From Pseudomonadota bacterium (GTDB lineage Bacteria > Bdellovibrionota_C > UBA2361 > SZUA-149 > DAOLCO01), in the NCBI GenBank assembly GCA_027487795.1, contig JAIYCX010000037.1, positions 48,394 through 112,393 of the forward strand: a DNA stretch of 64,000 nucleotides, written 5' to 3'. Each line of letters starts with the position of its first letter. The stretch's first letter is position 1. The translations under genes were made by a program, and so were the position numbers. Below, piece by piece: positions 16,013 through 25,214 of this stretch. The notes under the pieces were generated by a model. That model searched no databases. It worked only from the letters and a program-made list of their open reading frames with translations, and was not told where the DNA came from.

Positions 16013-19000
16013 ATGAACGTTATCTCAAAAATTGTTAGTAAATTATTTTTTCTTACAATCATCTTTTTAAACACTCTATCCTCAGTCGCAGCACAGCAGT
16101 GTAATGATGGTATTGATAATGACAATGATGGATTTATAGACGCACTAGTCTTAGCGCCAAACGGTAGCGGAGGATCTTTGGCAGTAGGTAATGGGGATCC
16201 ATATTATCTAAAAGCTGAATATGAAAAAGAAGCCAACATAAGAGGTATTGGTGGCATTGGTGTTCGAGATGTGATGTTATTTGATCAAGCTACAGCAAAT
16301 ATTTATTGTAACTGGAAAGGTTATCAATTTGCAGATAGACTTGACTGTAATAGTTCTGTACACGGAAGATGTGGATTTCGTTCAGCTATCGACAATAATC
16401 TTTATAGATGGAATGGTTTTAATTTTACGTCACAATCAGCTACTATAAATAACACATGGCTAGTGAATTTTAGATGCGTAAATAAACAGACTGCCTGTAA
16501 AGACGGAATAGATAACGACGGTGACGGTAGAATAGATACACAGGATTCTGGTTGCACTAGTCCTGATGATGATAACGAGAGAATTCATGACCCTGCTTGT
16601 GGTACAAATCCTAATGGCAATTCAGAAGTCGAACAATGTAGAGATAATATAGATAATGATAATGACGGGGTTTCTGATAGACAAGATCCTGGTTGTTGGA
16701 ATAATCCAAGTGATCCTAATTCCTACGACCCTTCTAGAAATAACGAAGGTGCTGCAACTACTCAATGTCAAGACGGTGTTGATAACGATAATGATAGACT
16801 AATTGACAGATCAGATCCTGGTTGTTGGAATAACCCTTTAGATCAAAATTCATACGATAGAACTAGAAACAATGAAGGTGCAGCTGGTATTCAGTTTCAA
16901 TGTCAGGACGGCATAGACAACGATGGTGACGGCGTAACTGACAGAGCAGATCCAGGATGTTGGGACGTTTATTATGACCCAAATTCATATAATCCTCAAA
17001 GAAATTTAGAGGCAGCATTTACTACTCAATGCCAAGATAATAATGATAACGATACAGATAGACTAACTGATAGAGCAGACCCTGGTTGTTGGACTAATGA
17101 ACTTGATCCTAACACTTTTGATAGAACAAGAAATAACGAAGGTGCAGCTGGACCTCAGTGTCAAGATGGTAGGGATAATGATAGTGATGGTGTAAGCGAT
17201 AGACAAGATCCAGGCTGTTGGACAAATCCTAATGATCCGAACTCATACGATCGTTATAGAAATAATGAAGGTGCGGCAACTACTCAGTGTCAAGACAGCA
17301 TTGATAATGATGGTGATAGATTAACAGATCGAGCTGATCCAGGTTGTTGGTCAAATCCTACAAATTCTAATACCTATGATAGAACTAGAAATAATGAAGG
17401 TGCGGCAGGTGCGCAACAACAATGTCAGGATGGTATTGATAATGATGGTGATGGGGTTAGTGACAGACAAGATCCAGGTTGCTGGAATAATACAAACGAT
17501 CCTAATTCTTATGATCCAACTAGAAATAATGAAGGAGCTGCAACTACACAGTGTCAAGATGGAGTAGATAATGACGGTGATAGACTTATCGACAGATCTG
17601 ATCCTGGTTGTTGGTCAAATCCATTAAATTCAAATACCTATGACAGAACTAGAAACTTTGAAGGTGCAGAAGGAACTCAGACTCAACAGGGTGCTACTAA
17701 CCTTTCAGCTTCCGACGGAACAAATAAAGACTTCATTGTTTTGTCTTGGAATGCTGCTGCTAGTCCAGTATCAAGCTACAATATATATAGAAGCGATAGT
17801 TCAATTAGTAGAGGTAATATCATTGCTAATGTTACCTCAAGCTTTTATCAAGATGCTACAGCTCAACCTGGAGTGGTATATTACTACACAGTTCAACCTC
17901 TAGGCGGGAATTTTAATCCTCAATTTACAAATACAGATTCAGGATTTAGAGCTGAACTAGAAGGTGCTAGACTTAAGAGTCCAATATTTTCAAAGTTTAA
18001 TACTTTTTTAAATCAGCTAAACTTCCTAGAACTTGCTGCTGAAGGCAGTAAAGATGCACTTGTAAAGATTACTGTTTATAATCTACGTGGGCAAGAAATG
18101 ATTTCTCAAACAGTATCTATTAGGTCAAAAAGCCAACTTGATATAGATATAAATAGTTTAGTACGCAATGCTTGTAACTTTTCAAATCAAAGTTCTTGCT
18201 CTGGATTTAGTGACATAGATTCAAATGGTATCATCGATACTTATGGTCTTGTAAAATTAGATTTCGATGATTCTGATATTGAAAAGAGCATAGTTGGAAG
18301 AATAAGCAATTATAGGCCTGATAGTGGTCAAGAAACTTATTCCTTCGCTTTTGCTAAAGAATTAAGAAACCCTATTATTGGAAGAAGCTTTGCAAATGCA
18401 AATACTTTTGACCCCCAAGCTGCTAACTTTCTAGTTCCTAACTGGGCGGAAATAATAAACTTAGATACTCAACGTTCACGAGATTTTACTTTTGTTCTTT
18501 ATGATCAAAATGGATCCGTGCTAAAACTAGAGCAGTTCACTCTACCACCATTAGGAGAGAAAGATATTGCTGCAGGACATGAAATTGTTGGTGCAAATGG
18601 GAAAGTTAGTGAAGGTATCTTCCTAGGCGAAGTTTTTAGTGATGCAAACTATCTATTTTCAATAAGTAGATACAGCTCAAATGATAGAGGAGCACAAGCT
18701 AAAAGCTACAACTTTGCATTTGCTGTAGAAGGTAGATCAGGAGCACCAGAAACTTTATTTACTTCTATTACGAATGATTCAATCGGGGCTGGATGTGCAA
18801 TTCCTACTAATTGGGTTGAAATACTTAATGTAAGAAGCGAAACAAGTTCTGGAGAAATAATTTTTAGAGATGGTAGCAACATAGTTGGTAGACAAAACTT
18901 CTCTTTAACTGCGAAGAGTCAGTTCCATTTTAATGCGAGTGCCCTACTTCCTAAAGGAGCTGTAGGTTCTGCAGAAATTAGATCAAACTCTCCAGGGTCA

Positions 19001-19423
19001 TTTATCTCGCAAAGTATGACGTATTTACATGATTGTTCAGAGAATAGAGTTCAAACTGCTTATTCGCTTCCGGCAAAAACTAGAGCTAGAAAGTCTCAAG
19101 CAGGATCATTAAATACATTCTTAGGAATGAGTAATAACGTGAGACTTGTTGGAACATCTGATTTTGCTGCTCAGGCATCTTTATCAATAACTCCAGTTGG
19201 TCAAGCTGAAAGAACTGGCAGTGTGAACTTAGGCTCCAAGGCAACTTCTGATTTAACAAGTTCTAATACTTCGATACTAAGTATCGGTTCTAATACATAC
19301 GGGATATTAAAAGTTAATACTCCAACTGAAGGCCAAGCTTTAGGGTTTGTTATCAGAAGTAGGTCAAACAATGTTAATGGTCTAAATAAAGTTGACTTTG
19401 TAATGCCTACGGAACTTAAGTAG
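16013..19423 (+). CDS. Large secreted protein with MopE-like calcium repeats and FN3-type domain
   Basis: A 1136-aa exported protein (signal MNVISKIVSKLFFLTIIFLNTL..., cut near VAAQQ). Residues about 28-60 and 160-555 hold ten cysteine-bearing repeats of the MopE/thrombospondin-3 kind: QC-x-D-x-x-DNDGDGxxDxxDPGCW. About 560-640 is a fibronectin-III-like domain (FIVLSWNAAA, YNIYR, VVYYYTVQP). The remaining approx 490 aa is made of three to four diverged beta-sandwich repeats, each opening with a WAEIIN/WVEILN/FLEL-type strand and ending in AYSF/YNFAF. No C-terminal sorting signal was recognised. Such proteins are surface or extracellular; binding partner unknown. Confidence 0.85.
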   Translation: MNVISKIVSKLFFLTIIFLNTLSSVAAQQCNDGIDNDNDGFIDALVLAPNGSGGSLAVGNGDPYYLKAEYEKEANIRGIGGIGVRDVMLFDQATANIYCNWKGYQFADRLDCNSSVHGRCGFRSAIDNNLYRWNGFNFTSQSATINNTWLVNFRCVNKQTACKDGIDNDGDGRIDTQDSGCTSPDDDNERIHDPACGTNPNGNSEVEQCRDNIDNDNDGVSDRQDPGCWNNPSDPNSYDPSRNNEGAATTQCQDGVDNDNDRLIDRSDPGCWNNPLDQNSYDRTRNNEGAAGIQFQCQDGIDNDGDGVTDRADPGCWDVYYDPNSYNPQRNLEAAFTTQCQDNNDNDTDRLTDRADPGCWTNELDPNTFDRTRNNEGAAGPQCQDGRDNDSDGVSDRQDPGCWTNPNDPNSYDRYRNNEGAATTQCQDSIDNDGDRLTDRADPGCWSNPTNSNTYDRTRNNEGAAGAQQQCQDGIDNDGDGVSDRQDPGCWNNTNDPNSYDPTRNNEGAATTQCQDGVDNDGDRLIDRSDPGCWSNPLNSNTYDRTRNFEGAEGTQTQQGATNLSASDGTNKDFIVLSWNAAASPVSSYNIYRSDSSISRGNIIANVTSSFYQDATAQPGVVYYYTVQPLGGNFNPQFTNTDSGFRAELEGARLKSPIFSKFNTFLNQLNFLELAAEGSKDALVKITVYNLRGQEMISQTVSIRSKSQLDIDINSLVRNACNFSNQSSCSGFSDIDSNGIIDTYGLVKLDFDDSDIEKSIVGRISNYRPDSGQETYSFAFAKELRNPIIGRSFANANTFDPQAANFLVPNWAEIINLDTQRSRDFTFVLYDQNGSVLKLEQFTLPPLGEKDIAAGHEIVGANGKVSEGIFLGEVFSDANYLFSISRYSSNDRGAQAKSYNFAFAVEGRSGAPETLFTSITNDSIGAGCAIPTNWVEILNVRSETSSGEIIFRDGSNIVGRQNFSLTAKSQFHFNASALLPKGAVGSAEIRSNSPGSFISQSMTYLHDCSENRVQTAYSLPAKTRARKSQAGSLNTFLGMSNNVRLVGTSDFAAQASLSITPVGQAERTGSVNLGSKATSDLTSSNTSILSIGSNTYGILKVNTPTEGQALGFVIRSRSNNVNGLNKVDFVMPTELK
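16634..17683 (+). repeat. Alternating A/B calcium-loop repeats within the secreted protein
   Basis: Eight consecutive approx 43-aa units starting at QC. Odd units read DGVSDRQDPGCW and end ATT; even units read DRLIDRSDPGCW and end AAG. Identical partners are spaced 258-264 nt apart, showing the array grew by duplication of the pair. Two earlier, more diverged units precede it. Confidence 0.85.
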
Positions 19424-19453
19424 ATAATTTTCTACAAGAAAATTGCTAAGACT

Positions 19454-19499
19454 ATAAGTTTGTGAAAAATTACCTAGTAATTTTCACAAACTTATTTTT
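19454..19499 (+). terminator. Strong hairpin with T-tract after the secreted-repeat gene
   Basis: ATAAGTTTGTGA... pairs with its complement over about 18 bp (one bulged A), 3-nt loop, then TTTTT. The T-tract runs straight into the ATG of the photolyase gene at 19500, leaving no room for a ribosome site between them. Confidence 0.8.
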
Positions 19500-20960
19500 A
19501 TGCAAAAAGCTTTTCTAATATATCCAAATCAACTTTATAAAGAAGTTTTATCTATTAAAGATCATAAATTCTTTTTAATAGAAGATCCTTTATTCTTTAC
19601 TCAGTATAAATTTCATAAAAAGAAGTTAATACTTCATAGAGCTTCTATGAGGGCTTTTTATGAGGCTTATTTAGAAAATACTAACGCTCGGTATATCGAT
19701 ATTAATGAAATTAAAGATAGCTCAGATATTGGACAGATTCTAAAACAAGAGGGCATAAAAGAAGTTTCACTTTTTGATCCTACTGATGATTGGCTCTTAA
19801 AGAAAATCACCAAAAGCTTCAATACTCACTCTATTAAGCTTAATATTCTAGAATCACCAAATTTTCTCTCTACCAAAGATCAAGCTAGTAATATGCTTGG
19901 CAATAATAAGAAGTTTTTTTTCACTAGCTTTTATATAGAACAGAGAAAAAGATTAGGGTTATTACTAGAGGAGGATATGTCTCCTATTGGTGGAAAATGG
20001 ACTTTTGATTCAGAGAATAGAAGTAAACTTCCGAAAAACCATATTCCTACGCAAGCACCAATTCAGAATAATAATAAACATGTCATTGAAGCAATTTCTT
20101 ATATTGAAAGACTTTTTCCCAAAAATCCAGGGAATAGCGATAATTTCTTCTATCCTGTAACTCATGCTGAGGCTGAAAAATGGTTAAAAAACTTCATAAA
20201 AAATAAATTACCTCTTTTTGGTGACTATGAAGATGCTTTATCAACTGAAGATCAGTTTATATATCATTCCATTCTCACTCCTGCTTTAAATATCGGCCTA
20301 TTAAGCCCTGCAGAGATAATAAACCTAGCTATAAAAGCTAAAGATATATCCTTAAATTCATTAGAGGGTTTTGTCAGGCAAATTATCGGATGGAGAGAAT
20401 ATGTCAGAATTATATATCTAAAAGTAGGAACTAAACAGAGAACAGAAAATTATTGGAAGTTTAAAGATTCTATTCCTACTGCCTATTGGACAGCAGAAAC
20501 TGGAATAGATCCAATTGATTTAGCTATAAAAAACGTACTTAATACCGGTTATTCTCACCACATAGAAAGATTAATGATACTAGGTAACTTTATGTTACTC
20601 TCTGAATATCATCCTGACTATGTTTATGAATGGTTTATGGAGATGTATATTGATGCCTATGATTGGGTCATGGTACCTAATGTGTATGGAATGAGCCAGT
20701 ATGCAGATGGAGGAATAATTACTACCAAGCCATATATTAGTTCTTCAAATTACGTTAAAAAGATGAGTAATTATAAAGCCGGGCCATGGTGTGAAATTTG
20801 GGATAGTTTATTTTGGCGTTTTATTGGAAAACGATATGATTTTTTCAAATCAAATCCAAGATTAAGCATGATGGCGGTTCAATATGATAAAATGGATAAA
20901 CAAAAAAAAGAAAGACTTCTTAGACTAGCAGATAATTACACCTCAAAACTAAATGAATAA
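19500..20960 (+). CDS. Deoxyribodipyrimidine photolyase-related protein (FeS-BCP-type), without Fe-S cysteines
   Basis: A 486-aa member of the cryptochrome/photolyase-related family (PhrB, FeS-BCP group), expected to bind FAD and repair UV lesions, most likely (6-4) photoproducts. The N-terminal LIYPNQLY, the LHRASMRAFYEAYL helix, REYVR, IDPIDLAIKNVLNTGYSHHIERLMILGNF and the YGMSQYADGGIITTKPYIS block are clear. The whole chain has only one cysteine (C431), whereas FeS-BCP enzymes use four for a 4Fe-4S cluster; the Cys-x2-Cys area reads GPWCEIW. It overlaps hslO by 8 nt and begins immediately after a hairpin. Confidence 0.87.
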   Translation: MQKAFLIYPNQLYKEVLSIKDHKFFLIEDPLFFTQYKFHKKKLILHRASMRAFYEAYLENTNARYIDINEIKDSSDIGQILKQEGIKEVSLFDPTDDWLLKKITKSFNTHSIKLNILESPNFLSTKDQASNMLGNNKKFFFTSFYIEQRKRLGLLLEEDMSPIGGKWTFDSENRSKLPKNHIPTQAPIQNNNKHVIEAISYIERLFPKNPGNSDNFFYPVTHAEAEKWLKNFIKNKLPLFGDYEDALSTEDQFIYHSILTPALNIGLLSPAEIINLAIKAKDISLNSLEGFVRQIIGWREYVRIIYLKVGTKQRTENYWKFKDSIPTAYWTAETGIDPIDLAIKNVLNTGYSHHIERLMILGNFMLLSEYHPDYVYEWFMEMYIDAYDWVMVPNVYGMSQYADGGIITTKPYISSSNYVKKMSNYKAGPWCEIWDSLFWRFIGKRYDFFKSNPRLSMMAVQYDKMDKQKKERLLRLADNYTSKLNE

Positions 20961-21939
20961 TAACTCACTACTAAACTTCACACTTGAAAATCTCCCTATT
21001 AGAGGTTCTATAGTTTTTCTTGAAAGTACTTGGAATGACATTCGACTAGATAGAGATTATCCAGAAATTATTGAAAAGCTTCTTGGTGAGTTACTCATTT
21101 GCTCTACTCTTCTTAGTAGTATGATAAAATTAAATGGTAGCTTATCAATCCAGATACAAGGCCAGATACAAGGCCAAATACAAGGCAAGGGCGGTGTCGA
21201 AGTTTTAGTCGCAGAAACGAATAGCCCTGATTACGAACTAAGTCCCGAAGATATTAAAGAAGATGAAGATATAAATGATTATAATTTTATTTCTCTTAGA
21301 GGCACAGCCAAGTTCTCAGAAAAAGTAAAAGAATTGAAAGAGGAAAATCCCCTACCCGCATTACTTGAAAATGCTCTATTATCAATCACAATAGACCCAA
21401 GACGTGGAGCAAAGAGATATCAAAGCATTATTCCTATATCTGAAAATACAATTGAGAAAATCTTTGAAGAGTATCTTGATAAATCAGAACAAATTGAAGG
21501 TAAAATTGCTATTTTCAGTTCTGAGGAAGGAATTGGAGGAATAATACTTCAAAAACTTCCGGAACAAGAGATACAAGACGGAGTATCTTTTGAGTATGAC
21601 TACAACTCTATAATGGAGAAGATTAAAAAGAATATAAAAGATCTTAGTAAAGAAGAAATTACAAACTTAAACTTTGAACAATTGCTTACTAAAGTAACGG
21701 ACAAATTTGATGTTAGAATATTTGATTATCAAACTACAAGGTTTGTATGTGGCTGTTCTCGAGAAAAAATTGAGCGAGTTTTACTAACTATTGGTAGAAA
21801 AGAGTCAGAAGAGATACTAAAAGAGCACGGAAATATCACAGTTAACTGCGAATTCTGTAAAAAAGAAGAAAAATTTGATTCTATTGACGTTGCTAGCATT
21901 TTTTCTTCGACAACAAAAAGTAGTAAAAGTCTAAATTAA
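20953..21939 (+). CDS. hslO: Hsp33 redox-activated chaperone
   Basis: A 328-aa Hsp33. N-terminal domain: LLGELLICSTLLSSMIKLNGSLSIQIQG then a long acidic approx 40-residue insertion. The C-terminal zinc switch has C266-G-C268 and C299-EF-C302, with the thiols that oxidise to disulfides and unfold the linker under oxidative stress. QIQG is present three times in succession (12-bp DNA repeat), where ordinary family members have a single such turn. It follows the photolyase-like gene with 8-nt overlap and may be coupled to it. Confidence 0.93.
   Translation: MNNNSLLNFTLENLPIRGSIVFLESTWNDIRLDRDYPEIIEKLLGELLICSTLLSSMIKLNGSLSIQIQGQIQGQIQGKGGVEVLVAETNSPDYELSPEDIKEDEDINDYNFISLRGTAKFSEKVKELKEENPLPALLENALLSITIDPRRGAKRYQSIIPISENTIEKIFEEYLDKSEQIEGKIAIFSSEEGIGGIILQKLPEQEIQDGVSFEYDYNSIMEKIKKNIKDLSKEEITNLNFEQLLTKVTDKFDVRIFDYQTTRFVCGCSREKIERVLLTIGRKESEEILKEHGNITVNCEFCKKEEKFDSIDVASIFSSTTKSSKSLN
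21151..21186 (+). repeat. Triplet 12-bp repeat in hslO
   Basis: Three consecutive copies of CAGATACAAGGC (third copy CAAATACAAGGC) encode Q-I-Q-G three times. It keeps frame, so gain or loss of a unit would change the protein by four residues. Confidence 0.9.
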
Positions 21940-21973
21940 TCTAAAAATAACGTAATTTAAATAAACACTAAAA

Positions 21974-22558
21974 ATGAGTACAGAAAATCCATGGAAAACC
22001 TTAAGTACTAAGGTAGTTTATAAAAATCCTTGGATAACAGTTCGTGAAGATGATGTTATCACTCCCTCAGGCGAAAAAGGAATTTATGGAGTTGTTGAAT
22101 CCAGAATAGCAACTGGGATAGTAGCTTTAACTGAAAATTCTGAAATTGTACTAGTAGGTCAGTTTAGATACGCCATGAATGAATACTCATGGGAGATTAT
22201 AGAAGGAGGAGCTGAGCAAGGAGAAGATCCACAAACTGCTGCCGTTAGAGAACTCGCAGAAGAAGCAGGACTGATTCCTGCTCATGTAGAAGTACTAGGT
22301 GATGAAATTCATCTATCGAACTGTCACTCTAGCGAAAGAGCATATCTTTATTTCGCAAAAGGTCTAACCAAAACTAATACCAATCCTGATAGCACTGAAC
22401 AACTACAAATTAAGACAGTTAGTATAAAGACAGCATTAGAGATGTTAGAGAAAGGAGAAATCAAAGACTCTTTATCTATAATAGCCATATACAGAATAGC
22501 TATAAAACTAGGAATTATTGGGAATCTAAGTTCTACTTCATTAAACTCTAATACCTAG
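21974..22558 (+). CDS. Nudix hydrolase, ADP-ribose pyrophosphatase-like
   Basis: A 194-aa Nudix protein. The full Nudix box is visible: GGAEQGEDPQTAAVRELAEEAGL (G-x5-E-x7-REUxEExGU). The flanks (VLVGQFRY, EIIEGGAE, a downstream EIHLSNCHSSE and AYLYFAKGL) resemble ADP-ribose diphosphatases of the NudF/YqkG type. It stands 34 nt after hslO and 7 nt before the helicase, so the run is likely one transcript. Confidence 0.88.
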   Translation: MSTENPWKTLSTKVVYKNPWITVREDDVITPSGEKGIYGVVESRIATGIVALTENSEIVLVGQFRYAMNEYSWEIIEGGAEQGEDPQTAAVRELAEEAGLIPAHVEVLGDEIHLSNCHSSERAYLYFAKGLTKTNTNPDSTEQLQIKTVSIKTALEMLEKGEIKDSLSIIAIYRIAIKLGIIGNLSSTSLNSNT

Positions 22559-22565
22559 TCACTTT

Positions 22566-24593
22566 ATGAGTGAAGTTAAAAAATATACTCTTAAGCCAAG
22601 AGAGAATGTATTTCCTAATCCTGAATTATTTAATGAAAGTAATTGTAAAATTAACTATGCTGAAGAGCTTAATGAAAGACAGTTAGAAGCAGTAAGAACT
22701 ACAGAGGGTCCTGTTCTATGTATTGCAGGTGCTGGAAGTGGGAAAACTAGAACACTGATTTATAGAGTAGCTTACTTAATAGAAAAAGGTGTGCCTGCTG
22801 AAAATATATTACTTTTAACTTTTACCAGAAAAGCAGCTCAAGAAATGTTAAAGAGAGCTACTAATATACTTGATGATAGATGTAGAAGAATCAGGGGTGG
22901 GACTTTTCACGGCTTTGCTAATACACTTCTAAGAAGATATGCAACTCAAGCAAATCTTTCTCCCAATTTTAGCATTTTAGATCGCTCAGATGCAGAAGAT
23001 TTAGTAAACTATGTTAGAACTGAAAAAGGCTTTGCTAAAAACGATACAAGATTCCCTAAAAAGAATACTCTTTTAGAAATATTCTCAAAATCAGTAAATA
23101 CCTCACTATCTATTAGAAACATCCTAGAAAAAGATTATCCACAATTTGCAGATTTATATAATGCACTAGAGCAACTTTATGATGCATATCAAATTTGTAA
23201 AAGGGAAAGAGCAGTTCTAGACTATGATGATCTATTAGTTGAGCTAAAATTACTTTTAGTACTCAATAAAGAATTATGTGCTAAAATTTCTAGAGAACAT
23301 AAATATATAATGGTTGATGAATTTCAGGATACAAATAGTATTCAATCTGAAATTTCTTACTTATTAGCTTCTGAGCATAGTAATATCTTGGCCGTTGGAG
23401 ATGATGCTCAAAGTATTTATTCCTTTAGAGGTGCTGAATTTAGAAATATCATGGACTTCCCTAGGAAGTTTCCAAATTGTAAAATAATTGCTCTGGAACA
23501 AAACTATAGAAGTATTGAACCTATTTTAAAATTTTCTAATGCCATTCTAGATAATGCCCGTGAGAAATATCCAAAAAAATTATTTTCGAATAATGAATCT
23601 ACAGATAAACCAGTAATTATAAAACCAGCCAGTGTTGATGAACAAGCTAACTTTATTTGTCAAAGAATACTTGATTTAAGAGAAGAAGGAGTTGAGCTAT
23701 GTGAAATAGCAGTACTTTTCAGAGCTGCTTGGCATTCCAATGAATTAGAAATAGAGCTTGCTTCAAGAAATATTCCGTTTGTTAAATATGGGGGCATTAA
23801 ATTTGTTGAAGCTGCTCATGTTAAAGATCTAATTTGTTTTCTCAGAGTAATCAGAAATTATAAAGACTCTGTAGCCTGGCAAAGAGTTCTATTACTCTTA
23901 GAAGGAGTTGGTACAAAAGGAGCAGAAGAAATTACTAAATTACTTGCTCTCTCAGAAGGTTCAGTTTCTGGTTTAAGTGGGCAATCAAAAAAGAAGTATT
24001 GGAATGCTGTAAAAAGTCTTGTTGAAAGTATCAGTAGTATTAAAGAAATAGAACATCCTGCGACCTGCGTAAAAGCTGTAGCTGAGCTTTATTTTCCTTT
24101 AATGAAAATAAATTATGATGATTTTACTAAAAGAATTGATGATATAAATTCACTTGTTCAAATAGCAACAAACTATCAATCACTTGAATCATTCATGGAT
24201 GATTTAGCACTTGAAACTCCAGATCAAAAACAATCTGGTGCTGAAGCAGTAGAAAAAGATGATGAAAAATTAATACTATCGACAATTCATTCCTCAAAAG
24301 GTCTGGAGTGGCATTCGGTTTTTGTTATTAGTTTAATTGATGGCTTCCTACCATCAACTCGATCCTTAGGTAGCGATAAAGAAATAGACGAGGAACGAAG
24401 ACTATTATATGTTGCCTGCACTAGAGCGAAAAAAAATCTTTATCTTTTAATACCAGAACATTGCAGATCAAGGGGATACTCACCAATTAATCCTGGCTTT
24501 GCTTTTTCAGAACCTAGTAGATTTTTGGGAGAGATACATAATATAAATGAACTATCAGAAACTTGGGTTTTAGAGGGTGAATATGACTTCTAG
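22566..24593 (+). CDS. UvrD/PcrA/Rep-family superfamily 1 DNA helicase
   Basis: A 675-aa SF1A 3'-5' helicase. Motif Q/I: LNERQLEAVRTTEGP and AGAGSGKT (K60). II: VDEFQDTN. III: GDDAQSIYSFRGA. IV: LEQNYRS. V/VI: STIHSSKGLEW and EERRLLYVACTRAKK. It is somewhat shorter than E. coli UvrD (720 aa) and begins with a short lysine-rich extension. The exact subtype (UvrD, Rep, PcrA) cannot be fixed. Its last 11 nt overlap the periplasmic glutaredoxin gene. Confidence 0.93.
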   Translation: MSEVKKYTLKPRENVFPNPELFNESNCKINYAEELNERQLEAVRTTEGPVLCIAGAGSGKTRTLIYRVAYLIEKGVPAENILLLTFTRKAAQEMLKRATNILDDRCRRIRGGTFHGFANTLLRRYATQANLSPNFSILDRSDAEDLVNYVRTEKGFAKNDTRFPKKNTLLEIFSKSVNTSLSIRNILEKDYPQFADLYNALEQLYDAYQICKRERAVLDYDDLLVELKLLLVLNKELCAKISREHKYIMVDEFQDTNSIQSEISYLLASEHSNILAVGDDAQSIYSFRGAEFRNIMDFPRKFPNCKIIALEQNYRSIEPILKFSNAILDNAREKYPKKLFSNNESTDKPVIIKPASVDEQANFICQRILDLREEGVELCEIAVLFRAAWHSNELEIELASRNIPFVKYGGIKFVEAAHVKDLICFLRVIRNYKDSVAWQRVLLLLEGVGTKGAEEITKLLALSEGSVSGLSGQSKKKYWNAVKSLVESISSIKEIEHPATCVKAVAELYFPLMKINYDDFTKRIDDINSLVQIATNYQSLESFMDDLALETPDQKQSGAEAVEKDDEKLILSTIHSSKGLEWHSVFVISLIDGFLPSTRSLGSDKEIDEERRLLYVACTRAKKNLYLLIPEHCRSRGYSPINPGFAFSEPSRFLGEIHNINELSETWVLEGEYDF

Positions 24594-25191
24594 TATTTTT
24601 AAATTGCGATATATCTCTTTGTTAATACTACCTAGTCTTGTCTATTCTCAAGATAAGTTTTGTTACAGGGACGATGTTGGTAATTTAGATTGTAGAGACA
24701 ATCTTGAAGAAGTTCCTACCCAATATAAAAATAAAGCTTTTTTTAAACCTGCTATTAAAAATAATGCTGTTAGAGAGATACAAAATCGAGAAATTCCTAA
24801 TCGAATAATGCCCAATAGAGAAATACAACTTGAAGAGAATAGAAATAAACCTTCAAAACCACCTGAAGCGATATTACCAACTACACCTCAAGAGTTAGAG
24901 GATAGTAATCAGCTACCTAAAGCTAAAGAATTCAATTCGGTAAAATCTAGTAAAAGCCCAAAAATACAAGTATTCATTGCAAAATGGTGTGGCTACTGTA
25001 AAGCCTTAGAAAAATTTCTAAAGAAACGTAATGTTAATTATGAAAGGTATGACGTAGAAGAAGATCCATATGGGATGAAAATTTATAGCCAGCATAATAC
25101 TGTGCCTATTACGCTAATTAATAATAATATTGTAGTTGGCTTTGAAGAAAAAAAATTCGAAGAAATATTAGATGCTACTGAGCCTTATTAA
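24583..25191 (+). CDS. Exported DUF4124-glutaredoxin-like protein
   Basis: A 202-aa exported thiol protein. ATG 24583 follows GAGG with 6-nt spacing, favouring it over the GTG two codons upstream. Hydrophobic LLILPSLVYS gives a signal peptide; then an N-terminal unit reading CYRDDVGNLDCRDNLEEVP looks like DUF4124. A Glu/Asn/Arg-rich linker contains REIPN/NREI repetition. The C-terminal approx 80 aa is a glutaredoxin/NrdH-like fold with CGYC at 136-139 and TVPI (cis-Pro). Proteins of this arrangement are known but their partner is unclear. Confidence 0.78.
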   Translation: MTSSIFKLRYISLLILPSLVYSQDKFCYRDDVGNLDCRDNLEEVPTQYKNKAFFKPAIKNNAVREIQNREIPNRIMPNREIQLEENRNKPSKPPEAILPTTPQELEDSNQLPKAKEFNSVKSSKSPKIQVFIAKWCGYCKALEKFLKKRNVNYERYDVEEDPYGMKIYSQHNTVPITLINNNIVVGFEEKKFEEILDATEPY

Positions 25192-25214
25192 GAAGCCGCA
25201 TTTTTAATAAAGCT

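Noticed and set aside
17351..17557. Reverse-strand and frame-shifted ORFs inside the repeat gene
   Set aside because: They are shadows of the repeat-rich coding sequence on other frames.
16634..17683. CRISPR-like array
   Set aside because: The repeats are translated in frame into calcium-loop protein units, with no spacer-repeat pattern.
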